This document shows, piece by piece, positions 11,501 to 17,779 of a DNA stretch of 33,827 nt (its first letter is position 1; each line of letters opens with the position of its first letter). The DNA is taken from positions 1 through 33,827 of the forward strand of contig JAJXYT010000152.1 in the NCBI GenBank assembly GCA_021780375.1, read 5' to 3'. The DNA comes from a bacterium. GTDB lineage: Bacteria > Verrucomicrobiota > Verrucomicrobiia > Limisphaerales > UBA11358. Below the pieces are notes generated by a model. It saw only the letters and a list, made by a program, of their open reading frames with translations, was not told where the DNA came from and did no database searches. The translations under genes and the position numbers were made by a program.

Positions 11501-12002
11501 GCTTCCTGGTTATCCCGGCTTGGGCGGCCAGTATGTGCATGTCGTTTGCGTCTATAATCCCGCGAGTGGTGTTGCTGCCATCTACACCAATGGCGTGTTG
11601 GAGGTCAGCCAGGCTGTGTCCACGGCGTTGACGAACGTGAGTCTGAATGCCGCCGCCTTGGGTCGGTCGCCGTGGAGCAACGATCCTTGGCTGGCCGGTG
11701 CCATAGACGAGTTCCGCATTTACTCCGGGCAATTGCAGCCGGCCGACATCGCAGCCGCACAAAGCGTCGGCCCGAATGTCCTGCTTACAACCAATGTCTC
11801 GTTAAATGTTTCACAAGGCAGCGGCAACTTGACGCTCAACTGGCCGGTAGCCGGCTCCGGGTTCATTCTCGAATCCAGCCCGACCCTGGGCAAAGGAGCC
11901 GTTTGGATGCCTGTCACCAATGCCTCTCTTGTCATCGGCGCGAACAACCAGATAACGGTGCCGATCACCAATTCAACCATGTTCTTCCGCTTGCGAAGGT
12001 AA
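8586..12002 (+). CDS. Multimodular GH29 fucosidase-like protein with Fn3, DUF1349-like and LamG domains
   Basis: A 1138-residue secreted enzyme. The ATG at 8586 is chosen because it begins a good Sec signal (MNKAFHS followed by a hydrophobic core); the frame is open from a TTG at 8556. Modules: GH29 catalytic region at about 50-565 (KFGIWVHYGP, VHHDNFDNWNS, nucleophile candidate Asp325 in DFIYTDGN, DGNVLINIPPRPDGSLD); Fn3 at about 573-660; a DUF1349-like beta-sandwich at about 663-850 (AKAGVMIRETLDPGSQYV); LamG at about 857-1062; and a C-terminal module from about 1070 ending MFFRLRR. The LamG and tail are close relatives of those in the protein at 2940-5768, sharing EAWVTNAVTPDN exactly with its third LamG. 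The accessory domains suggest a glycan-bound or surface-held enzyme working with the Tat-exported GH29 encoded just upstream. Confidence 0.9.
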   Translation: MNKAFHSLLLTVAVVLLTALLLNAYTLPPLPPMPPPGPSAAANSMPMGDPSTFPEVQMTFHIETNGPFQPSWQSIASNNTNADNGAPAWLRQAKFGIWVHYGPQAEGASGDWYAQHMYQQGSTAYNNHLSQFGYPATNGFKDVIRAWTPTNYNPAGLAQLYYNAGARFVLVQGVHHDNFDNWNSTYNPWNEMNFGPKRDTMLEWSNAVRSLGMHFGVAFHHEYSWWFYQPAFASDSSGPYAGVPYDAVTATNSTGQWWTNYDVRRLYNVDLQKYQGIATPTTGYWNPAQGIFTNDLAYCNWYAMQWALRILDVIEKYNPDFIYTDGNSTQPFSGYATGTGYKCDAMERVIAHYFNRTLERNGQLNTFAVVKFHPGDKIVTTSESGIPSGIVTSQAWIGEMTIGDWFWHPGISYDSGGAMVNYLLECVSRDGNVLINIPPRPDGSLDSGATNMLTGFGQWMRINGEGIYGSRAWVKYGEGSYRYTVGSNGFLYAYYLGQPAAGTQLTIPSLATGSNLLVGAIGSVSLLGSNQTLAWSQTSTGLVVTCPSPMPSQPSGTAISFKIGPASAIGSSVPENVIAAPGTGQITLSWNYPTSTATFSVSRATAGGGPYTLLASGLASTTYADTNVSAGTLYYYVVSAVDTGGPSVNSSPAAAALAGAPSSQWLTEDLGAVGATGSFNLTNGVFTIQGSGVDIWYNADSFRYVFQALTGDCSITAHVLNMQNTAPWAKAGVMIRETLDPGSQYVINFMSPVNGAALQQRDGTGALASGVNVSSGLAAPYWVRLVRTGDLFTSYVSPDGVNWTMTGATTVAMNASVYVGLAVCSVNAGTLCQAQFDNVSFSTSSVVASSPLPALIHRYNFNETGGTTAYDSVGGANGTLMGSAYFDGDGHVVLNGSSGTYVGLPGGLLGGLSNVTLEAWVTNAVTPDNVALFSFDDGLQDGVGGGYLRYVLHDQGNGRNFLELAGGGGSPLLPGYPGLGGQYVHVVCVYNPASGVAAIYTNGVLEVSQAVSTALTNVSLNAAALGRSPWSNDPWLAGAIDEFRIYSGQLQPADIAAAQSVGPNVLLTTNVSLNVSQGSGNLTLNWPVAGSGFILESSPTLGKGAVWMPVTNASLVIGANNQITVPITNSTMFFRLRR

Positions 12003-12064
12003 TTTTTTCCAGGCATTGGTTCGGGGTCATGAGGATGGAATTTCGGCCTGCAATCGCCACCGAA

Positions 12065-12136
12065 TCAATCGTCGTTTGTCACCGTGGTCGTGCGGCCGTC
12101 CAGCACGGTGGTGTAGCTCATCAAGACCAACGAATG
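12065..12136 (-). pseudogene. Possible 3' remnant of a degraded gene
   Basis: On the minus strand a stop-bounded stretch reads HSLVLMSYTTVLDGRTTT, then VTNDD and a stop. The peptide has the composition of a real beta-rich C-terminus, but an in-frame TAG lies directly upstream and no start or body of a gene remains. It may be the tail of an exported protein whose front was deleted, or chance. The rest of the 12003-12248 gap shows nothing else I can name. Confidence 0.2.
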
Positions 12137-12248
12137 CTAACTGATAGTGCAGCAAAGACTTGCGTGGTTGGGGGTCTAACGGACACCGGTTTTCCCACTC
12201 CGTGAATAATTGGCGTGACGGGCGCTAGCCCCTTGGGAAACAGACAAA

Positions 12249-13133
12249 TTAACGCATTTTGGCCAATGTCCTGGGCGAGACGCTGAACACAGACTTAAAC
12301 GCGCGCGAGAAGTGGAATGGATTGGTGAAGCCGGTCTCTTCGGCGATTTGTTTGGCCAGAATCCCCGGCGTCTGCAACCGTTCGGCCGCGTAATTCATTT
12401 TAAGGCGCATCAGCAGACGATAAGGAGTCTGATGATCGTACCGTTTGAACAACCGGCAAAGATAGGCATTATCCACATGGCATTCCCGGGCAATCTGTTC
12501 CAGCGTCCGCAGACGCAGAAAGTGTACAGTAATATAATCCCGGCATCGCTGATAGGTCGTGAAGGCCAAAGTCTCGCGGCCGGGCAGGGGGGCACGGGAT
12601 TCCGCCACCTTCAGCAGCAGTCCTTCCAGCAACCGGGCACAAATTTGCGGCGCCTGCGGTGTGCTGCGCAGGCCGCAGCGAACCAGCTCGTCGAACAGCG
12701 GCTGGATCTCCGACGGTGGGAAAATCTGTGACACCGTGCCGGATCGAAGAAAGCAACTTCTCAACCAGCCGGCGGCCCGGACACCCGTAAAATCCACAAA
12801 ATATTTGGTCAGGGGATGGTGTGAGTCGGTGGAAATTTCATGGGCCACACCCGGTCCATAGGAAAACACACTGCCCGGCTGCAGCCGGTGTTCTGCCCGC
12901 TTGAACTTCAATCGGCCGCCTCCGCAGGTGACAAATTCAACCGCATAAAAGGGAAATGATTTCCGGCTGATGACGTAATCCGGCGCGCAATGTTCGACCC
13001 CGCCCGAGACCACCACCAGATTGGTTCCCCCGGCGGGGTTCAGGTTTAAATAAAACCGGCGGGCTCGCGAAACCTGGGTCGAAAAATAATCAGGCAGCAT
13101 GGACGCGCTTGTGGCCGACGCGACGATTTTCAT
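12249..13133 (-). CDS. AraC-family transcriptional regulator
   Basis: A 294-residue regulator with an N-terminal cupin-like sensing domain (about 1-170) and a C-terminal AraC DNA-binding domain with two helix-turn-helix units. The first contains LEQIARECHVDNAYLCRLFK and the second IAEETGFTNPFHFSRAFK, ending in VSPRTLAKM. AraC proteins of this form usually bind a sugar and activate nearby catabolic genes. It is transcribed divergently from the sugar-nucleotide cassette that starts at 13272, its most likely target; the fucosidase genes on its other side are an alternative. The ligand is unknown; given the neighbours, L-fucose or a similar sugar is a fair guess. Confidence 0.92.
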   Translation of the reverse strand: MKIVASATSASMLPDYFSTQVSRARRFYLNLNPAGGTNLVVVSGGVEHCAPDYVISRKSFPFYAVEFVTCGGGRLKFKRAEHRLQPGSVFSYGPGVAHEISTDSHHPLTKYFVDFTGVRAAGWLRSCFLRSGTVSQIFPPSEIQPLFDELVRCGLRSTPQAPQICARLLEGLLLKVAESRAPLPGRETLAFTTYQRCRDYITVHFLRLRTLEQIARECHVDNAYLCRLFKRYDHQTPYRLLMRLKMNYAAERLQTPGILAKQIAEETGFTNPFHFSRAFKSVFSVSPRTLAKMR

Positions 13134-13150
13134 AAAAAGTCAATAATAGA

Positions 13151-13156
13151 TATAAT
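13151..13156 (+). promoter_or_regulatory. Candidate -10 box for the epimerase cassette
   Basis: A perfect TATAAT lies in the 138-base divergent region between the AraC gene and the epimerase. At 17-base spacing the upstream hexamer is TTTCAT, a poor -35, which would suit an activator-dependent promoter. The leader would be about 110 bases and includes a small hairpin, GGCGG-CAGA-CCGCC, at 13227-13240. Confidence 0.3.
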
Positions 13157-13271
13157 CGCGTCTAGAATGGACATTCCCAATTTTGAAGAAAAGCCGAAAC
13201 TGACGAAGCTGAAATGAAGTACTGCAGGCGGCAGACCGCCACTGAACACTGGAAAGGCACGATTGGCTGGG

Positions 13272-14312
13272 ATGAAACGGCTTGTTGAAAAAGATCCGGA
13301 ATTGCAGAAGGACGATTTGATCGTCATTACTGGCGCCGGCGGTTTTATCGGCGGCAATCTGGCGCTTTATTTCAAGGACCAAGGGTTCAAGCGTATCCGC
13401 GCGGTGGACAAGAAACCGCTCTACGAATGGTATCTGCACGTGCCGGGAGTTGACGCTCTTTGTCTCGATGTGAGCCAGGAGGATCACTGCCATCGTGTTT
13501 GCGAAGGTGCGGTGGAGGTCTACAACCTCGCTGCGGACATGGGTGGCATGGGCTTCATCGAGCATTTTCGCGTCGAATGCCTGCGGTCCATCCTCATCAA
13601 CACCCACCTGACTGAAGCGGCCTGCCGTGCCGGCGCGCGCCGATACTTTTTTTCCAGTTCGGCCTGTGCTTACAACACCTTGCTGCAGCAAGACCCGGAT
13701 GTGCGGGCATTGAAGGAATCCGATGCTTACCCGGCCATGGCCGAGCGCGGTTATGGCTGGGAAAAGCTTATGTCGGAAATGTTCTGCCAGGAGTATTGGG
13801 CCGAACGAGGCCTGAAGACCTTCATCGCCCGTTTCCATAACGTCTATGGCCCTCACGGCACCTGGGACGGCGGCCGCGAAAAAGCTCCCGCCGCGCTCTG
13901 CCGCAAGGTCATCGAGGCGATGGATACGGGAACGAAGGACATCACCCTCTGGGGTGACGGTCATCAAACACGCAGCTTCATGTACATCGACGACTGCGTG
14001 AAAGGCATTGACCTGATCACGCACTGTGATGATCTAATCGCGACGCCCATCAATCTCGGCTCCAGCGAATTGGTGTCCATCAACGAACTGCTGACCCGGA
14101 TTGAAAAAATTGCGGGTGTAACGATGAACCGCAAATACGACCTGGATGCACCACAGGGCGTGGCGGGCCGCAACAGCGACAACACCTTTATAAAAAAGGT
14201 TTTGCAGTGGGAACCCGCCATGCCGTTGGACAAAGGACTGGCCATTACCTATAAATGGATCAGGAAACAATATCAACGACGCAAGGCCGGCCAACGCGTC
14301 GGCATCGGTTAA
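13272..14312 (+). CDS. NAD-dependent epimerase, GDP-mannose 3,5-epimerase-like
   Basis: A 346-residue extended SDR enzyme. The best start is the ATG at 13272; the frame is open from a TTG at 13263. It has the Rossmann motif GAGGFIG (residues 21-27). It closely resembles plant GDP-mannose 3,5-epimerase (GME): NLAADMGGMGFI, SSSACAYN with Cys132, YGWEK with Tyr161 and Lys165, and RFHNVYGPHGTWDGGREKAP with Lys204. These match the GME residues used for the C3/C5 epimerisation through a 4-keto intermediate (Cys, Tyr/Lys, Lys). GME interconverts GDP-D-mannose and GDP-L-galactose or GDP-L-gulose. The next gene overlaps it (TAATG), so the two are translationally coupled. A related NDP-sugar substrate (e.g. 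GDP-heptose) remains possible. Confidence 0.85.
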   Translation: MKRLVEKDPELQKDDLIVITGAGGFIGGNLALYFKDQGFKRIRAVDKKPLYEWYLHVPGVDALCLDVSQEDHCHRVCEGAVEVYNLAADMGGMGFIEHFRVECLRSILINTHLTEAACRAGARRYFFSSSACAYNTLLQQDPDVRALKESDAYPAMAERGYGWEKLMSEMFCQEYWAERGLKTFIARFHNVYGPHGTWDGGREKAPAALCRKVIEAMDTGTKDITLWGDGHQTRSFMYIDDCVKGIDLITHCDDLIATPINLGSSELVSINELLTRIEKIAGVTMNRKYDLDAPQGVAGRNSDNTFIKKVLQWEPAMPLDKGLAITYKWIRKQYQRRKAGQRVGIG

Positions 14313-15112
14313 TGAAATACCAGACTCGATCACCCGTAACGAAATTGCTGGGGTCTATTCCCAACCGTCTGCAATTGGCAGGCGGTTGGATTGACCAGCC
14401 GTTCGTTTCCCGGCACAACCCCGAACCGTACGGTTCGATGGTCGTAGCTCAGATCGAACCGGATTTCCGCCCCATGGACCGTTCCGGCATCGCCAGTGGC
14501 ACCCGCGCCATTGCCATGCGGATTTGGCGGGGCCAACTGCCCAACCGTGCGCCGGAAACTTTGGTACGGGAACTTTACGAAGCCGAAAACAAAGGCAAGG
14601 CTGACCCCAGCGGTTCGCAGGACATGATCGGCCTGGTCTATCCGGGCATCAACCGGCTGGATTACGGCTTCAAATTCCAGGGCGGTATTTTCCCGTGGCA
14701 CATCGAATCGTGCAACTCGCCGCGCATTGCGCGCTGGTTGGAAAAGGTCTTGCACCTGATTGCCGTCGAGCCCCGGCCCGAAGGCTATAGTCCGCTTGGC
14801 ATCAAAAATCTCGATCCAAAGTGGGTCGCGCGTCTGGGCCGGTCGGGCAGAAACTGTTTTGATGCCATTGTCGGAATGGAGGTGGAAGCCCTCGGCGCTT
14901 CTTTCAATCTGAATATGAAATGCTGGGAAACGCTCTTGCCGCAGGTCGTCCGGCATCCGCTCCTGCGGCCGGATTTGCCGGCACTGCTCAAAGCGTATCA
15001 GCGGCAATATCCCGGCGCCATGTATTCCGGCTGTGGCGGCGGTTATCTGATTGTGGCTTCCGAAGAACCGGTCCCTGGTGCGTTCACGGTCAATGTCCGT
15101 GTTTCGCCATGA
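14312..15112 (+). CDS. GHMP-family sugar kinase
   Basis: A 266-residue protein starting at the ATG that overlaps the previous stop (TAATG). It carries the N-terminal GHMP sugar-kinase motif RLQLAGGWIDQP (about residues 19-30, compare R-[LI]-x-L-A-G-G-x-x-D-x-P in fucokinase, HddA and related kinases). A degenerate Gly/Ser phosphate loop SGIASGTRA follows, then SGSQDMIG (about 100-107), comparable to G-[SK]-Q-D in heptose and fucose kinases, and a C-terminal SGCGGGYLIV like the GHMP motif 3. It likely phosphorylates a free sugar at C1 or a sugar phosphate. It is shorter than typical members (about 330 residues) and its ATP loop is divergent, so activity is not certain. It overlaps the next gene by ATGA. 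Confidence 0.75.
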   Translation: MKYQTRSPVTKLLGSIPNRLQLAGGWIDQPFVSRHNPEPYGSMVVAQIEPDFRPMDRSGIASGTRAIAMRIWRGQLPNRAPETLVRELYEAENKGKADPSGSQDMIGLVYPGINRLDYGFKFQGGIFPWHIESCNSPRIARWLEKVLHLIAVEPRPEGYSPLGIKNLDPKWVARLGRSGRNCFDAIVGMEVEALGASFNLNMKCWETLLPQVVRHPLLRPDLPALLKAYQRQYPGAMYSGCGGGYLIVASEEPVPGAFTVNVRVSP

Positions 15113-15936
15113 GCAACCTTCCGAAACAAGTCATCGTTTCAGGTGGTTTTGACGACCTGTGCTCACGCGATTTGCGCTTTTTTGAGGAAGCCGCAAAACT
15201 CGGCGAAGTGACCGCGCTGCTCTGGCCGGATGATGCCTTGCAGAGACTCACTGGCCATGCGCCGAAATTCCCGCTGGTGGAACGTCTTTATCTGCTTAAC
15301 GCCGTCCGCTATGTCAGCAAAGTCATTCCGGCTGATGCCGCCATCAAAACTGACGAACTGCCGGGTGGAATCGCCGCGTATCCCGACGTCTGGGCGGATC
15401 GGGAACCTTTTGCCGGGCGGGCGCGCGAAAACTTTTGTCGTGAACGAAACCTTGGATATCGCGTGCTTGCGGCGGACGAATTGAAAGGTTTTCCCGGACC
15501 GTTGCCGGCGCCACCCGCGCCCGGCCGGAAATCAGTGGTCGTCACCGGCTGCTACGACTGGTTTCACAGCGGCCATGTGCGGTTTTTTGAAGAAGTCAGT
15601 GCCTACGGTGATCTGTACGTCATTGTCGGCCACGACGCGAACATCCGGCTTTTGAAAGGGGCGGGCCATCCGTTGTGGCCACAGGACGAGCGCCGTTATG
15701 TGGTCGGCTCCATCAAATATGTGACGCAGGCGCTGATTTCCAGCGGCGACGGCTGGCTCGACGCCGATCCCGAAATTCAGAGACTGAAGCCGGATATTTA
15801 TGCCGTGAATGAGGAGGGCGACCAGGGCGGCAAACGCGAGTATTGCCAGAAGAACGGCATTGAATATCTTGTGCTCCGGCGCGTGCCCGCGCCGGGTTTG
15901 CCCAGCCGCTCCAGCACCGACTTGCGCGGTTTTTAA
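15109..15936 (+). CDS. Tandem cytidylyltransferase-like nucleotidyltransferase
   Basis: A 275-residue protein with two copies of the cytidylyltransferase-like (HIGH superfamily) Rossmann fold. The second copy (about 140-275) is intact: VVVTGCYDWFHSGHVRFFEE with the nucleotide-binding His153 and His156, then GHDANIRLLKG and a final SRSSTDLRG matching the S-[ST]-T-x-[IL]-R signature. The first copy (about 7-85) begins VIVSGGFDDLCSRDLRFFEE: the same strand-helix, but the H-x-G-H is replaced by C-S-R-D, so it is probably non-catalytic. RfaE/HldE C-terminal domains and ECT are relatives. It would join a sugar phosphate to a nucleotide. It overlaps the kinase gene by ATGA, so kinase and transferase probably act in sequence; the nucleotide used is unknown. 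Confidence 0.8.
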   Translation: MSNLPKQVIVSGGFDDLCSRDLRFFEEAAKLGEVTALLWPDDALQRLTGHAPKFPLVERLYLLNAVRYVSKVIPADAAIKTDELPGGIAAYPDVWADREPFAGRARENFCRERNLGYRVLAADELKGFPGPLPAPPAPGRKSVVVTGCYDWFHSGHVRFFEEVSAYGDLYVIVGHDANIRLLKGAGHPLWPQDERRYVVGSIKYVTQALISSGDGWLDADPEIQRLKPDIYAVNEEGDQGGKREYCQKNGIEYLVLRRVPAPGLPSRSSTDLRGF

Positions 15937-15951
15937 TGAGAGGAATGACCT

Positions 15952-16341
15952 ATGCTGAAAACCGGAATTTTGAATCCCCAAATCAACTCCCTGTTAAGCC
16001 GGGTGAGACACACCAATACCCTGGTCATTGCGGACCGCGGATTTCCGTTCTGGCCAATGATTGAGACCGTGGACATCTCACTGATGGACGATGTCCCGAC
16101 CGTGTTACAGGTACTGTCGGCGGTCCGCCAGAACTTCCAGGCCGGCAAGGCCTGGATGGCCGGGGAATTTTTGAAAAACAACCCTGACAAAGTTCGGGGC
16201 GCTTTTGCCGCGGCGCTGCGCGGAGTTGAATTGAACCATGAACCGCACGTGAAGTTCAAAAAGCGCGTCCCGCACGCCATCGGCCTGATCCGCACCGGCG
16301 ACACGATTCAATACGCAAACGTCATATTGGAAAGCGCCTGA
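15952..16341 (+). CDS. RbsD/FucU-family sugar mutarotase
   Basis: A 129-residue protein of the RbsD/FucU family, which interconverts ring forms or anomers of free sugars (D-ribose pyranase or L-fucose mutarotase). The family features are present at the usual positions: GILNPQINSLLSRVRHTNTL with His20, VIAD with Asp28, VPTVLQVL, and the C-terminal GLIRTGDTIQYANVILES. The length is normal (RbsD 139, FucU about 140). A good Shine-Dalgarno, GAGAGGA, lies upstream, and only 15 bases separate it from the nucleotidyltransferase. Next to GH29 enzymes and a sugar kinase, L-fucose or L-galactose is the more likely substrate, but ribose cannot be excluded. Confidence 0.88.
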   Translation: MLKTGILNPQINSLLSRVRHTNTLVIADRGFPFWPMIETVDISLMDDVPTVLQVLSAVRQNFQAGKAWMAGEFLKNNPDKVRGAFAAALRGVELNHEPHVKFKKRVPHAIGLIRTGDTIQYANVILESA

Positions 16342-16363
16342 GACATTTCCTGGGGTGGGGAAT

Positions 16364-17779
16364 TTATTTGAGCGGGAGTTTCACTACGGCCGCGGAGGCA
16401 ACGGGTATCGTCACCATGCACTGATTGGTTTTATCCGCCGCCAGTGGCGTCCATTTTCCGGCCCACGAACCGTTATCTTCGATGGGCGAGCCGCCCAGGG
16501 TGACACCGCTTTTTGCCGCCACATTGCCGTTCGGCGCTCTCAGGAAAATCACCTGGCCGCGTCCGACAATACCCATGGCGTTAATGGTCACGTCCGCGCT
16601 GTGTCCACCGGCGCCGTGTTCCTTGTTGATGATGGTAACAAAAAGTTTCCCGCCAGCGCCACGCACTGCGTACGCAGTCAGATCGAGGCCGGCCGTATCG
16701 GAAATCGCCAGCGGCAGGGTGCTGCCATGGCCGCCCAGGGCGAACGCCTTGATGCCGTAACCGATCGGATGGACGTTGTATCCCTGGCCCGAACTCCAAA
16801 ATGCGGCGTAGCGGCACGGCTTGTTCATGTCGCGGGCCGCCACCTTGTCACCGGTATGAAAATTAACGCCTGCGGCGCCGTGCGCCGCCCACCAATGTAG
16901 AAAGTCCAGCCCCCAGAGCGCCGAAGCGAAGGTGTCGCTGACGTCCTTCGCGCCGCCGTCGTAAAAACTGTTCGCCTCGTCATACCGATACGGCAAACCG
17001 TTCGACAGGGCGGAGGTCGCAAACGCGTTGTAAAATTTTTCATAGTGATTCAGCCAGGCTGGCGACAGCATCCGGTCGCGGGCGGCGACGACATTGGTCG
17101 CGCGCCGGCTGTCGCCGCCGGGATAATCGTGTTGGGTGATGTACGTGATGAGGCCCGATTTGGCGAAATCGTCCGCAAACTGGCGGGACCATGCCACGCG
17201 GGTGGGCGTGGCGCACGGCCCGCAGAATTTCGCGTCCGGCGCCACGGCTGTGATGGCCGCAACGTATTTTTTCCATTCGTCGCGATACACGGAATACTCC
17301 CTGGTGAACACATCCGGTTCGTTGCCGATGGCGAAACACTCCAGTTGCGCCCGGTAATGCTGTTCAATGTATCTGGCGATGGGTACCACGTCTTCGGCGC
17401 TGCCCTGGCGGAGACGCAACGTATAAATCACCTTCACGCCTGCAGCCCGGGCAAAGGCGAACAGGCTGTCGGCGTCCGCCGGTCCCGGCATTGGAACGCC
17501 CGAACGGTCGGCGGTGTTGCCGCCGACGCGAAGATTTTTGATGCCGAGCGTTTGGAACATTGCGATCAGCGGTTGGTTTTTTGGACTGAAAAAATAAGTC
17601 CCGTTTGTGCCCGGCAGGACGGTTTGCATCTCAAAACTTAACCCGGCGAAATCGTCCGGAATTGTGGCGCCCGGTATTTTTGTGTCAACATTGATGGTGA
17701 CGGGCGATTGGGCCAGCGCGGTTCCGGCCAGCAAACAGCCGGCCCAGACCAGGCTTGAAATGCTTTGCATCATTTTCAT
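16364..17779 (-). CDS. GH79-type glycoside hydrolase (beta-glucuronidase-like)
   Basis: A 471-residue exported enzyme with a Sec signal (residues 1-23, ending ALAQ). A (beta/alpha)8 barrel is followed by a C-terminal beta domain. Clan GH-A features: the acid/base Glu154 in AIGNEPDVF and the nucleophile Glu268 in YRYDEANSFYDGG, followed by VSDTFASALWGLDFLHWWA and VNFHTGD, which are characteristic of GH79 beta-glucuronidases and heparanase relatives. The expected activity is removal of (4-O-methyl-)glucuronic acid from glycans such as arabinogalactan proteins. Its ATG overlaps the transporter stop (ATGA), so it is the last gene of the UroD-like/GH31/GPH/GH79 operon. It converges on the mutarotase gene with a 22-base gap. 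Confidence 0.85.
   Translation of the reverse strand: MKMMQSISSLVWAGCLLAGTALAQSPVTINVDTKIPGATIPDDFAGLSFEMQTVLPGTNGTYFFSPKNQPLIAMFQTLGIKNLRVGGNTADRSGVPMPGPADADSLFAFARAAGVKVIYTLRLRQGSAEDVVPIARYIEQHYRAQLECFAIGNEPDVFTREYSVYRDEWKKYVAAITAVAPDAKFCGPCATPTRVAWSRQFADDFAKSGLITYITQHDYPGGDSRRATNVVAARDRMLSPAWLNHYEKFYNAFATSALSNGLPYRYDEANSFYDGGAKDVSDTFASALWGLDFLHWWAAHGAAGVNFHTGDKVAARDMNKPCRYAAFWSSGQGYNVHPIGYGIKAFALGGHGSTLPLAISDTAGLDLTAYAVRGAGGKLFVTIINKEHGAGGHSADVTINAMGIVGRGQVIFLRAPNGNVAAKSGVTLGGSPIEDNGSWAGKWTPLAADKTNQCMVTIPVASAAVVKLPLK

Noticed and set aside
13140..14024. Minus-strand 294-residue open frame under the epimerase gene
   Set aside because: It is antisense to a gene with clear GME motifs, has no recognisable domain, and reads like the reverse of high-GC codons.
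16342..16363. Possible terminator between the mutarotase and GH79 genes
   Set aside because: Only a 4-bp stem (TTCC/GGAA) with a mismatched extension is visible, too weak to call.
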